Source: an uncultured SAR86 cluster bacterium
GTDB taxonomy: Bacteria; Pseudomonadota; Gammaproteobacteria; Magnimaribacterales; D2472
DNA: 41,548 nucleotides
Direction of reading: 5' to 3'
NCBI GenBank assembly: GCA_905478035.1
Contig: CAJQGX010000034.1
Location: forward strand, 1 to 41,548
Positions within the stretch are counted from its first letter, which is position 1, and every line of letters starts with the position of its first letter. Below are positions 32,233 through 40,852 of this stretch, one piece after another. A program made the position numbers and the translations under genes. The notes under the pieces were generated by a model. It had not been told where the DNA came from. It did not search any database and saw only the letters and a program-made list of their open reading frames with translations.

Positions 32233-32795
32233 TATTTTGCTCTACCAACATAGCTTTCATCTCTGGTATCAACCTTAATAGTCTCACCTTCATTTACAAA
32301 TAATGGAACCTGAACCGTAACCCCTGTTTCCAATTCAGCTGGTTTAGTTGCACCCGAAACAGTATCACCCTTAACCCCAGGCTCAGATGATGAGATTTTT
32401 AATTCAACAATAACAGGAGGATCAACAAGTATAGGCCTATCATCCCATAGAATAATTTCACATGTTTCTTGCCCGACTAGCCATTTTTTAGCATCACCCA
32501 TTTCAGTAGCGCCTATTTCAATCTGCTCATAAGTTGATGTATCCATAAAATGCCATGTATTGCCATCCGTATATAGGAACTCCATATCTTTATGATTAAT
32601 GTCAGCGGTCTCAGCAGACTCTCCTGATTTATATGTCTTATCGTTTGTATTTCCTGTAAGCAAATTTTTATATTTAACTCGCATCACCGCCTGTCCCTTT
32701 CCAGGCTTATGAAATTCATGTTCTATTATTGAACAAGGAGCATTATCTATAAGTAGCTTTGTTCCATTCTTAAATTGATTCGTTGATATTTTCAT
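32232..32795 (-). CDS. efp: translation elongation factor P, lysine type
   Basis: The 187-aa protein has the three-domain EF-P fold: KOW-like domain I, OB domain II and III, ending KVDTRDESYVGRAK. EF-P relieves ribosome stalling at polyproline. The tip loop is EFHKPGKGQA with Lys33 in the place of E. coli Lys34, so modification by EpmA/EpmB (beta-lysylation) rather than arginine rhamnosylation by EarP is expected; neither enzyme is in the window. It is the first gene of the ten-gene minus-strand operon. TATATA at 32802-32807 (minus strand) ends six bases before the ATG, without a Shine-Dalgarno sequence. Confidence 0.96.
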   Translation of the reverse strand: MKISTNQFKNGTKLLIDNAPCSIIEHEFHKPGKGQAVMRVKYKNLLTGNTNDKTYKSGESAETADINHKDMEFLYTDGNTWHFMDTSTYEQIEIGATEMGDAKKWLVGQETCEIILWDDRPILVDPPVIVELKISSSEPGVKGDTVSGATKPAELETGVTVQVPLFVNEGETIKVDTRDESYVGRAK

Positions 32796-32843
32796 TTTTT
32801 ATATATATTTTTTATGTTATTTTGGTAAATCGAGGGAAAACTT

Positions 32844-34658
32844 ATGAAAAAAATATTCACACTAATTGCCATATGTGCAATTGTAACTTCTTGTGGCCAA
32901 AGTGGCGAACAATCTAAATCTTCAGAAGATCTAGAAATATTCTTAGCGTCTGTTGAATCAGAAAATTTATTAGAAGGTCCTACGGTAAGTTCTGCATCAT
33001 GGATAAGTTCAAATTTTATAACTTATGATTCTCAAAAGGTTATAGCCGACTATAGCAAAAGATATACTCTCAAAGCTTTAGAGACTTCTAGAGACGCATC
33101 TAATTTTAATGATTTAGTTACAACTCCTTCGAATAGAAGACAGCTCGAATTATTAAAAAGTTCTTTTGTTATGCCTCCTCCTTTTGATGACAAGCTTGCT
33201 GGTGAGTTATCAGAGATTTCAACTAAACTTGAGGCCATGTATGGCAGTGGAAAGCATTGTTATGATGACGGAAGTTGTTTAGATTTAGAGGCTTTTGAAA
33301 ATATTATAGATTCTTCAAGGAATTCAAGTGAATTGCTTAAAGCTTGGACTGGCTGGCATGAAATTGGAAAGCCCATGAAACCAATGTACTTAAGAATGGT
33401 TGATATTGGAAATCAAGGATCTAAAGATTTAGGCTTTGATGGCTTGAGCGACTTATGGTTTAGCAAATATGATATGCCAGCTGAAACATTTTTAAATGAA
33501 ACAGATAGAGTTTGGGAAGAAGTCAAACCTCTTTATGAGGCATTGCATTGTCATGTAAGAAGCAAATTAAATTCAGAATATGGTGATGATATTGTTCCTT
33601 TAGATGGGCCGCTTCCGGTTCATGTCTTGGGCAATATGTGGGGACAGTCATGGTCAAATATATATGATCTTGTGTATGAAAAAGATGAAACAAACACTTC
33701 TATAGATGTTACTCAAATAATAAATGAAAGAAATATAGATGAAATAACAATGGTTGAATATGCAGAAGACTTTTTCTTATCTATGGGCTTTAAAGAACTA
33801 CCAGAAACTTTTTGGGAAAGATCATTATTTGTAAAACCTCAAGATAGATCTGTAGTTTGTCATGCTTCAGCATGGAATCTTGATTCAGTAAATAATGATT
33901 TGAGAATAAAAATGTGTATCGAAAAGAATGAAGAAGACTTCATAACGATTCATCATGAGTTAGGACATATTTTTTATTATCAAGCATATAATCATCTGCC
34001 AACTCTTTTTCAGGGAGGAGCGAATGATGGATTTCATGAAGCATTTGGTGACCTATTAACACTTTCTATAACGCCTGATTATTTGAATAAGATTGGTTTC
34101 ATATCCTCTGAGGAGGCTACAAGCGCAAAGAAAGACCCAATTGGACTATTGATGAAACAAGCTCTAGAGGGAGTTGTAGTGATTCCTTGGGCTTTAACAT
34201 TAGATAAATGGAGATCTGGTGTTTTTAATGGAGAAATAGAAGAGTCTAACCTCAATTCATCATGGTGGGATATGAGGGAGTCTTATCAAGGTATTACTTC
34301 TCCAGTAAATAGATCAGAAGATTATTTTGATCCAGGAGCCAAATATCACATTCCAGCAAATACACCTTATACGAGATACTATCTTGCAAGAATTATGCAA
34401 TATCAATTTCATGAAGCTTTATGCAATGCAATGAATTTTGATGGATTGCTCCACGAATGCTCAATTTATGGAAATCAGATTGCTGGTGAAAAAATTATTT
34501 CAACAATGGCGTTGGGGCAAAGCCAGCCATGGCAAGATGCTTTTGAGAATATTACAGGATCAAGAAAATTGAGTGGTAGCTCTGTTATGAATTACTATAA
34601 GCCCTTGAAAGAGTGGCTTGACAAACAAAATGAAAATAGAATGTGTGGATGGGAGTAG
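32844..34658 (+). CDS. M2 family peptidyl-dipeptidase A (ACE-like) lipoprotein
   Basis: The 604-aa protein starts with a lipoprotein signal (AIVTSCGQSG; Cys17), so it is anchored in the cell envelope. The zinc motif H371-E-L-G-H375 (TIHHELGHIFYYQ) is followed 28 residues after the first His by Glu399 in GFHEAFGDLL, the same distance as His383/Glu411 of human ACE. Other ACE marks are WETGWHEIG-like text (WTGWHEIG), PLPVHVLGNMWGQSW, and VCHASAWNL. It would release C-terminal dipeptides from peptides. A CGAGGG ribosome-binding site precedes the ATG. The next gene begins three bases downstream. Confidence 0.95.
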   Translation: MKKIFTLIAICAIVTSCGQSGEQSKSSEDLEIFLASVESENLLEGPTVSSASWISSNFITYDSQKVIADYSKRYTLKALETSRDASNFNDLVTTPSNRRQLELLKSSFVMPPPFDDKLAGELSEISTKLEAMYGSGKHCYDDGSCLDLEAFENIIDSSRNSSELLKAWTGWHEIGKPMKPMYLRMVDIGNQGSKDLGFDGLSDLWFSKYDMPAETFLNETDRVWEEVKPLYEALHCHVRSKLNSEYGDDIVPLDGPLPVHVLGNMWGQSWSNIYDLVYEKDETNTSIDVTQIINERNIDEITMVEYAEDFFLSMGFKELPETFWERSLFVKPQDRSVVCHASAWNLDSVNNDLRIKMCIEKNEEDFITIHHELGHIFYYQAYNHLPTLFQGGANDGFHEAFGDLLTLSITPDYLNKIGFISSEEATSAKKDPIGLLMKQALEGVVVIPWALTLDKWRSGVFNGEIEESNLNSSWWDMRESYQGITSPVNRSEDYFDPGAKYHIPANTPYTRYYLARIMQYQFHEALCNAMNFDGLLHECSIYGNQIAGEKIISTMALGQSQPWQDAFENITGSRKLSGSSVMNYYKPLKEWLDKQNENRMCGWE

Positions 34659-34661
34659 AAA

Positions 34662-35510
34662 ATGAGTAAATTAATTAATATTTTAATTTCAATTGCAGCA
34701 TTTCTTTTTGCTGCATATATAGCGAGTGCAACTGGTATAGATTTAGTTGTAAAAGTAGTATTCCTTGCTTTTGCAATTCAATGGGTTGCTTTTATACCTG
34801 CATATGTTTTTCAAACAGAAAAATTTTATGACTTAACTGGAAGTTTGACGTATTTATCAGTTATATGGGTTTCATTAGCTTCGACTTCTGAGGTATTTAC
34901 TAAATTAAATGGAGCCAATATTGCTATTGTTCTTCTTATAACTATGTGGGCTTTGAGACTTGGAACCTTTCTTTTTTTGCGAATACATAAAGACGGTGAA
35001 GATAAAAGATTCCGTTCAATTAAGCCGTCAGCAACGCAATTTTTTATGACATGGACTTTGCAAGGTTTATGGGTTTCGCTTTGTTCAATGTGTGCATTGA
35101 CAGCATTATCTTCTGAAACTGGAGTTATTGTTAATGCATTTTTCTATATTGGACTTGGCTTATTTGTCTTTGGCTTTAGTACTGAAGTTATTGCAGATAA
35201 GCAAAAATCGAAATTTAGATCAATACCAGAAAATAGAGATAAATTTATAACTACTGGATTATGGGCTAAATCAAGACATCCTAACTTTTTTGGAGAAATA
35301 GTCTTATGGACAGGAATAGCAGTTATGTCATTCTCATCTTTAGAAGGACTGCAGTACCTCACTTTAATTTCACCAATATTTACTTACCTGCTTCTTGTCT
35401 ATGTTAGTGGTGTAAGAATGTTAGAAGCTAGGGCAGATAAAAAATGGGGCGGTGACGAAGAGTACATTAAATACAAATCTGAAACACCGGTGTTAATGAT
35501 AAAATATTAA
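34662..35510 (+). CDS. DUF1295 family membrane protein (steroid-reductase-like)
   Basis: The 282-aa protein has six to seven hydrophobic spans and the C-terminal block GLWAKSRHPNFFGEIVLWTGIA, followed by SPIFTYLLLVYVSGVRMLEARADKKWG and a DEEYIKYKSETP end, typical of DUF1295 and related isoprenylcysteine-methyltransferase/3-oxo-5-alpha-steroid 4-dehydrogenase C-terminal domains. Bacterial members are usually annotated only as DUF1295, sometimes linked to lipid or sterol-like reduction. It follows the M2 peptidase by three bases; a functional link is not evident. Confidence 0.88.
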   Translation: MSKLINILISIAAFLFAAYIASATGIDLVVKVVFLAFAIQWVAFIPAYVFQTEKFYDLTGSLTYLSVIWVSLASTSEVFTKLNGANIAIVLLITMWALRLGTFLFLRIHKDGEDKRFRSIKPSATQFFMTWTLQGLWVSLCSMCALTALSSETGVIVNAFFYIGLGLFVFGFSTEVIADKQKSKFRSIPENRDKFITTGLWAKSRHPNFFGEIVLWTGIAVMSFSSLEGLQYLTLISPIFTYLLLVYVSGVRMLEARADKKWGGDEEYIKYKSETPVLMIKY

Positions 35511-35606
35511 AAGTTTTTGAGATATTAATAACGTAGAAAACTGATAAAAAAGTTTTATTATTATTGAATTGACTGTTAATATGAGCAATCTTTTAGGGAG
35601 ATTAAT
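35511..35606 (+). promoter_or_regulatory. upstream region of the TonB cluster
   Basis: This 96-bp gap has TTGACT (35569-35574) as a good -35, but the sequence 17 bp later (TTTAGG) is a poor -10. A weak ATAAAA/TTTTAT hairpin (35544-35558) precedes it and might mark the end of the DUF1295 transcript. The DUF3450 start has a strong ribosome-binding site (AGGGAG). No convincing Fur box was seen. Confidence 0.35.
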
Positions 35607-36356
35607 ATGAATAAAAATTTTAACTTAGTGCACTTGTGTGTGCTTATTTCTATGTCGGGCTTTGTTTCGTCATCAGATATGGAAAGTGTTCTTGAGGTTG
35701 GAAGAGAAAATCAACAGCTATCTGCTGCTTCTCAAGACAGCATTGATGCAACTGAAAAGAAAACAGACAAGATTGTCAATGAGTGGAAAGCTACAGCAAA
35801 ACAAGTTGAAGGTCTCAAGCTTTATAATGAACAAAAAAGAATCCAAATAGAGGCACAGCTTGATCTGATGGATAAGTTGGATGATCAACTAGTTCAGGTC
35901 GTGGTGATGCAAAGACAAATACCACCTTTAGCGCAAAGAATGCTAGAAAGTTTAGAATCTTTTATCAACCTTGATACTCCCTTCAGGTTAGAAGAAAGAC
36001 AAAATAGAGTAGACCTTGTTAGGTCATCATTAGCTAAACCAAAAGTAACTGCTTCAGAGCAGGTAAGACAAGTTTTAGAGGCATACAATATTGAAGCAGA
36101 GTACGGAAGAAAAATAGACACTTATGAAAGTGCCTTAGGAGATGGAACTGTTGTAAATATTCTAGTTATAGGAAGAGTAGGTATGTTCTATCAGACCAAA
36201 GATGAACAATCCAGTGGTAGATGGAATAATGAAACAAATTCTTGGGATGAGCTAGATGGAAGCTACAGAAAACCAATTAGAAATGGCATAAGAATGGCTA
36301 AGAAATTAGCTCCAACAGATATGTTGTTGATGCCAGTAATCAAAGGAGAGGCGTAA
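35607..36356 (+). CDS. DUF3450 periplasmic coiled-coil protein (TonB cluster)
   Basis: The 249-aa protein has a signal peptide (residues 1-22), a long heptad-rich region (about 30-115, for example NEQKRIQIEAQLDLMDKLDD) and a C-terminal block with PLAQRMLESLESFINLDTPF, EYGRKIDTYE and LVIGRVGMFYQT. This is DUF3450, usually found in front of TtpC/ExbB2 genes. It probably acts in the periplasm as an accessory to TonB2-type energy transduction. It overlaps the next gene by one base (TAATG). Confidence 0.88.
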   Translation: MNKNFNLVHLCVLISMSGFVSSSDMESVLEVGRENQQLSAASQDSIDATEKKTDKIVNEWKATAKQVEGLKLYNEQKRIQIEAQLDLMDKLDDQLVQVVVMQRQIPPLAQRMLESLESFINLDTPFRLEERQNRVDLVRSSLAKPKVTASEQVRQVLEAYNIEAEYGRKIDTYESALGDGTVVNILVIGRVGMFYQTKDEQSSGRWNNETNSWDELDGSYRKPIRNGIRMAKKLAPTDMLLMPVIKGEA

Positions 36357-37750
36357 TGAAACGTTTATATATATTCCCATTTTTATTTTTATTCATTTCA
36401 TCTTTGAGTAGTTTTTTGGTTGCTCAAGATGCGACTGAAGAAGTTGTTGAAGTATCAACTGTTGAAGCACTCTTAGCCCTTGTTAAAGAAGGTAAAACTC
36501 AAGAGCAAGCAGCAAATGATGATCGTGAAAATAAATTCTTAGCTAATAAAAATAAGCAAGCCTCTATCCTAGCTGCTGAAAAAAGAGAGCTTACTCGTCA
36601 GGAAAAAATTGCTGATACGTTAGAAGCAGAATACAAAAAGAATGAAGAAATACTAAGAGTTAAAGAAGATGCATATAAAAAAGAACTAGGATCATTGGTT
36701 GAACTATTTGGTCATTTGCAAAGTTCTGCTGGAGAAGCTGCAGTTCAATTTTCAGGATCCCTAACAGGTGCTGAATACGGACAAGATAGAGTTAAGTTCT
36801 TAAATGATTTAACTGGAAAAATGTCTGAAACGACTGAATTACCAACTATTAGAGAAATAGAAGGTCTATGGTATGAGCTGACTAGAGAACTATCAGCAAG
36901 TGGACAAGTTGTTTCATTTACAACTGATGTGATCGATGTTGATGGCGTTACATCTGAATGTAGTGTCACCAGGGTTGGTCTTTTTAATGCTGTATGCGAT
37001 GGGAAATATCTAGAATATGCATCATCAAAAGGTCAATATGCATTCTTGCCAAGACAGCCTGCTGGAAGATATACAAAGACAGCTAAAGCTGTTGGAAATG
37101 CAGCTACTGGAGATCAAGTAAAGTTTGGAATAGACCCTACTGGCCCTACTGGCGGTAGTTTATTAGCAAATCTAATTCAAACCCCATCATTAATGGAAAG
37201 AGCTCAGCAAGGAAGAGAAGTTGGGTATGCAATTATTGCTGTTGGTATCATAGCTGTTCTGTTTGCTTTCTATAAACTATATAGCTTGTATATGATCGGG
37301 ACGGCAGTAAGAAAACAGGCAAACCAAGAAGCTGCTGATATTTCTAATCCATTAGGCAGAGTATTAAAAGTTGGAAAAGAAAACTTTGATAAAGACATTG
37401 ATACTCTGGAGCTTAAACTTGCTGAGGCTATAATGGCAGAAAGACCTGCGATTGATCAAGGAATTGGCTTCATAAAGATAATATCTGTTATAGCTCCTTT
37501 AGCTGGTCTTTTAGGAACAGTTACTGGAATGATAGTAACATTCCAAATGATAACTCTTTATGGTACCGGAGATCCTAAATTAATGGCTGGTGGTATTTCA
37601 CAGGCACTTGTAACAACTGTTTTAGGTCTACTTGTTGCTATTCCAACTAGTTTACTTCATTCGTTTACTCAATCCTCTGCAAGGGGAATAATTAGTATTC
37701 TTGAAGAACAAAGTACTGGTATTCTTGCCGAGAGAGCAGAAAGTAAATAG
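36356..37750 (+). CDS. ttpC: TtpC-type MotA/TolQ/ExbB proton-channel protein with periplasmic domain
   Basis: The 464-aa protein has a signal-like N-terminus (1-23), a periplasmic coiled coil (about 50-112), a globular part with Cys202 and Cys214, then three spans at about 290-315, 371-398 and 414-436. The last two carry the ExbB/TolQ signature IAPLAGLLGTVTGMIVTFQMI and GISQALVTTVLGLLVAIPTS. The long N-terminal extension before the channel is the mark of TtpC, which in Vibrio is essential for TonB2 function. It would work with the separate ExbB2 and ExbD2 below. The symbol follows that analogy. Confidence 0.85.
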   Translation: MKRLYIFPFLFLFISSLSSFLVAQDATEEVVEVSTVEALLALVKEGKTQEQAANDDRENKFLANKNKQASILAAEKRELTRQEKIADTLEAEYKKNEEILRVKEDAYKKELGSLVELFGHLQSSAGEAAVQFSGSLTGAEYGQDRVKFLNDLTGKMSETTELPTIREIEGLWYELTRELSASGQVVSFTTDVIDVDGVTSECSVTRVGLFNAVCDGKYLEYASSKGQYAFLPRQPAGRYTKTAKAVGNAATGDQVKFGIDPTGPTGGSLLANLIQTPSLMERAQQGREVGYAIIAVGIIAVLFAFYKLYSLYMIGTAVRKQANQEAADISNPLGRVLKVGKENFDKDIDTLELKLAEAIMAERPAIDQGIGFIKIISVIAPLAGLLGTVTGMIVTFQMITLYGTGDPKLMAGGISQALVTTVLGLLVAIPTSLLHSFTQSSARGIISILEEQSTGILAERAESK

Positions 37751-37759
37751 GTTTTCTAT

Positions 37760-38296
37760 ATGGATATAGCATTTGCAATAACCGAAGCCTTTTCATCCAT
37801 AAGAGACTTTATGGAGCAAGGCGGAAGCGTGCTTTGGTTAATTGCTATTCTTGTATTTTTTATGTGGGGTATGATCTTTGAAAGAATCTGGTACTTATCT
37901 CATGCTCATAATGATTATGTTTCAGGACTAGCTGCAAAATGGAATGCTAGATCTGATAAAAAATCATGGCATGCCCTTCAGATTAGAGAAAAAATGATGT
38001 CTCAGGCGAAGATTGAAATTAATAGAAATATTAGCATCATTCAAACATGTATTGTATTGGCGCCTTTATTGGGGCTCTTGGGAACAGTTACTGGAATGAT
38101 TGAAGTATTCCAAGTAATGGCATTCAATGGCGGTGGTGATGCTAGGGCTATGGCAGGAGGAGTTTCTAAAGCAACACTTCCAACTATGGCAGGAATGGTA
38201 GCAGCATTATCTGGATCGTTCGCAGCAATTTATCTAACTAGTACAAGCAAGAGACACGAAGAAGAATTAAATGAAATTATAAAAAGAGATTTATAG
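37760..38296 (+). CDS. exbB: ExbB-family proton channel (ExbB2)
   Basis: The 178-aa protein has three spans (about 22-42, 96-120 and 138-160) with the LAPLLGLLGTVTGMIEVFQVM signature and GGVSKATLPTMAGMVAALSG. It is shorter than E. coli ExbB (244 aa), as ExbB2 proteins are. With ExbD it uses the proton gradient to drive TonB. The gene is 9 bp after ttpC and 13 bp before exbD. Confidence 0.93.
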   Translation: MDIAFAITEAFSSIRDFMEQGGSVLWLIAILVFFMWGMIFERIWYLSHAHNDYVSGLAAKWNARSDKKSWHALQIREKMMSQAKIEINRNISIIQTCIVLAPLLGLLGTVTGMIEVFQVMAFNGGGDARAMAGGVSKATLPTMAGMVAALSGSFAAIYLTSTSKRHEEELNEIIKRDL

Positions 38297-38309
38297 ATAG
38301 AGGATTATT

Positions 38310-38720
38310 ATGAGAAGAAATGCAATAACTAGTGCAGTACAAGAGGAAAATGATGAAATAAATCTAACTCCTATGCTTGATGTGGTATTCATCATGCTTA
38401 TATTCTTTATTGTTACAGCTAACTTTATTAAAGAGCCAGGTCTAGAGATTAATAGACCGGACTCTGATACAGCAGAAACTCAAGAGAATGCAGCTATTTT
38501 AATAGCAGTGGGTCCAACTGGAGAAGTCTGGATGGATGGGAGGAGAATCGATGTTCGCCAGGTTAAAGCAAATGTTGTTAAGTTGCTTGCAGATAATCCT
38601 AAGGGTTCAGTGGTAATTCAAGCAGATGAGAAGGCTATGGCTGATACCATTATTCAGGTTATGGATGGGGCAAGAGAAGCTGGCGTTAGTGCCATATCCT
38701 TAGCATCAGAACCTAAATAA
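38310..38720 (+). CDS. exbD: ExbD-family biopolymer transport protein (ExbD2)
   Basis: The 136-aa protein has a cytosolic start, one span (about 23-40) containing Asp24 in TPMLDVVFIMLIFFIVT, and a periplasmic domain ending DGAREAGVSAISLA. Asp24 corresponds to the essential proton-carrying aspartate of ExbD (E. coli Asp25). A ribosome-binding site, AGAGGA, precedes the ATG. It ends six bases before tonB. Confidence 0.95.
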   Translation: MRRNAITSAVQEENDEINLTPMLDVVFIMLIFFIVTANFIKEPGLEINRPDSDTAETQENAAILIAVGPTGEVWMDGRRIDVRQVKANVVKLLADNPKGSVVIQADEKAMADTIIQVMDGAREAGVSAISLASEPK

Positions 38721-38726
38721 CATACG

Positions 38727-39410
38727 ATGAATCAAGCGATCAGCACAATATTTAGACCAATAAAATCTTTATACAATAAAGCTTTTGATGCTAATAAATA
38801 TGTAGCTGGCATTGGGCTTTCTGTTTTAATTACTTCTGGTTTATTTTTTATAATGGTTATTCTTATCTCCTTAGGAGATAGTGGAATGAAAGAAGATAAA
38901 TCAGTAAAACTTGCTGATGTTGTTATGCCTGAAAGGCAAATAGATACTTTCATGACAGAAGTTGATAAACCTGAAAAGCCTGAAGAACAACCAGAGGACA
39001 TTGCTCAGCCAGAACTTGATCTTCAACCTTTAACTGGAATAGATGTTTCAATGGCTAAACCAAAAGCAAATTTTAAAGCTAGCGGAAGCTTTTTTAGAGA
39101 TGGTGAATATATTCCACTTTTTAAAGTTCAACCAATCTACCCGAGACGGGCTCTTGAAAGAGGAACTCAAGGTTATGCAATTACTTCCTTCACCATTACA
39201 GAATCTGGTACTGTTGAGGACGCTGTTGCTTTAGAGGGCTATTGTGGTGATCCAGATGATCCAAATACTCAATTTAGAGAATGCTCTATTTTTAATAGTG
39301 CCTCAGTAAGAGCATCATTGAAATTAAAATATAAGCCTAAGATTGTTGACGGCAAAGCAACTCCCGTTGAAAATGTTTTACATAGATTTACTTTTAAACT
39401 AGATGAATAA
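38727..39410 (+). CDS. tonB: TonB energy transducer (TonB2 type)
   Basis: The 227-aa protein has a cytosolic start, one span (27-49), a short Pro/Glu-rich periplasmic linker (about 68-101, with DKPEKPEEQPED) and the C-terminal TonB domain with QPIYPRRALERGTQGYAITSF, the YP motif and a conserved beta end. It contacts outer-membrane TonB-dependent receptors. The short linker is typical of TonB2. An insert GYCGDPDDPNTQFRECS with two cysteines lies in the domain. It overlaps the TPR gene by one base. Confidence 0.93.
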   Translation: MNQAISTIFRPIKSLYNKAFDANKYVAGIGLSVLITSGLFFIMVILISLGDSGMKEDKSVKLADVVMPERQIDTFMTEVDKPEKPEEQPEDIAQPELDLQPLTGIDVSMAKPKANFKASGSFFRDGEYIPLFKVQPIYPRRALERGTQGYAITSFTITESGTVEDAVALEGYCGDPDDPNTQFRECSIFNSASVRASLKLKYKPKIVDGKATPVENVLHRFTFKLDE

Positions 39411-40852
39411 TGAATAGATTTTTTAAAAATTCAAAATTAGTATACGTATTTGCAATATTAGCTTTTTCGTTTACCCTCACTCCAAATTATATTGAAGCTC
39501 AAGAATCTTCAAAACCAAAAAAACAGATTAAGTATAAAAAAGCTAGGGCTCTGACTACTTCTACTGCAAAAAAAATGGCAAAGGTTTATGAGGCTTTAGA
39601 GGTTGTGGATGATAAAGGAGAGCCAGCGCCTGATATGGAAGTTGTGATAGAAATACTCACAGCATTAAGAGATGATAAAGAAAACCTTAAGAGTTATGAC
39701 AGATCTGTAATGTGGAATACTTGGGGTTATGTTTATTTTTCAGACGGTGAATATGCTCAAGCTATACAAGCATATGAAAATCTTTTGGCTGAACCTGAGG
39801 TAACAATACCACTAAGAACTTCAGGATTGTTAACACTGGCTCAATTAAACTTAGTCCAAGAGAGATATCAAAAAGGCATAGATTTAATCTTAATGTGGAT
39901 GGATGAAGTTGAGACTGTAACAGCTCAATCATGGTCGCTTTTAGGACAGGCATATTTTCAGTTAGGTAACTTCAAAAAATCTAGATCATCAATGGAAACT
40001 GCAATATCCATGGCAGAAGAAGAGGGCTATAAACCAAAAGAAAATTGGTATGTCATTATTGCTGCATGTATAGGTGAATTAAAAAAAGAAATAGGTGAGA
40101 AAAAAGCTCTTCTCCTTCAGTTAGACATTTACGAAATTTTAGTAAATCTTTATCCAAAAAAACTTTACTTTATCCAATTAGGTGGAACATATGGCCAGCT
40201 TGGAAGAGAAAGAGATTATATGATTACTATGAAAGCTGCATATGCTAAAGATTTCCTTGATAAAGAATCAGAATATCTTGCTCTTGCTCAATTATTGCTT
40301 CTAAATGAGAATCCATATTGGGCAGCTGAGGTTCTTGTTTCTGGACAAAAGAAAATTGTAACTAGAATTGAAACTGTTATAGATAAAAAAACTAAAGAAG
40401 AAACTAAGGTTGAAAAAACTGGTCCGGTTGTAAGGAATAATGAAAAAAACCTTAAGCTTTTAGCTGATTCTTGGAGGATGGCTCAGGAAATAGATAGGGC
40501 TATTCCTGTTCTTGAGAAAGCTGCCAAGATGTCTAAGGAAGGAAAGTCATACGTATTACTTGGAAATCTCTATCTTTCAGAAGATAGAGTTGAATTGGCT
40601 GTTGATGCAATTAAAAAAGGTCTTGATAAGGGAAAAATAAAGAAAATATCACAAGTGTATCTAACTCTTGGCCAAGCATACTATGAACTTCAAGAATTTG
40701 AAAATGCTAAAAAACAATTTAGAATTGCCGCAAGAGATGACGATAAGAAAATCAAGAAACAGGCAAATAACTGGATTAAATATACTGAAAATGAGGAAGT
40801 AAGAGTTAAGAATTTAGCTCTTAGAAGAGAATATATTCAGAGCCAATCATAA
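39410..40852 (+). CDS. exported tetratricopeptide-repeat protein (TonB cluster)
   Basis: The 480-aa protein has a signal peptide (cleavage near IEA/QES) and several TPR-like helix pairs, for example NTWGYVYFSDGEYAQAIQAY, AQSWSLLGQAYFQLGNFKKS and YLTLGQAYYELQEFENAKKQF. The final part is Lys-rich. TPR proteins of this kind close TtpC-TonB2 clusters in Vibrio and relatives, probably as periplasmic assembly or scaffold partners. Its stop overlaps the opposing folA stop by six bases. Confidence 0.85.
   Translation: MNRFFKNSKLVYVFAILAFSFTLTPNYIEAQESSKPKKQIKYKKARALTTSTAKKMAKVYEALEVVDDKGEPAPDMEVVIEILTALRDDKENLKSYDRSVMWNTWGYVYFSDGEYAQAIQAYENLLAEPEVTIPLRTSGLLTLAQLNLVQERYQKGIDLILMWMDEVETVTAQSWSLLGQAYFQLGNFKKSRSSMETAISMAEEEGYKPKENWYVIIAACIGELKKEIGEKKALLLQLDIYEILVNLYPKKLYFIQLGGTYGQLGRERDYMITMKAAYAKDFLDKESEYLALAQLLLLNENPYWAAEVLVSGQKKIVTRIETVIDKKTKEETKVEKTGPVVRNNEKNLKLLADSWRMAQEIDRAIPVLEKAAKMSKEGKSYVLLGNLYLSEDRVELAVDAIKKGLDKGKIKKISQVYLTLGQAYYELQEFENAKKQFRIAARDDDKKIKKQANNWIKYTENEEVRVKNLALRREYIQSQS

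Noticed and set aside
35511-35606. Fur box upstream of the TonB cluster
   Set aside because: The GATAAA and TTATTATTATTG strings resemble parts of a Fur site only by AT-richness; no 19-bp inverted repeat is present.
38928-39029. Proline-rich TonB linker as substrate of the prolyl hydroxylase
   Set aside because: The linker is periplasmic while the hydroxylase and transferase have no export signals, so they would not meet after insertion; nothing in the sequence links them.
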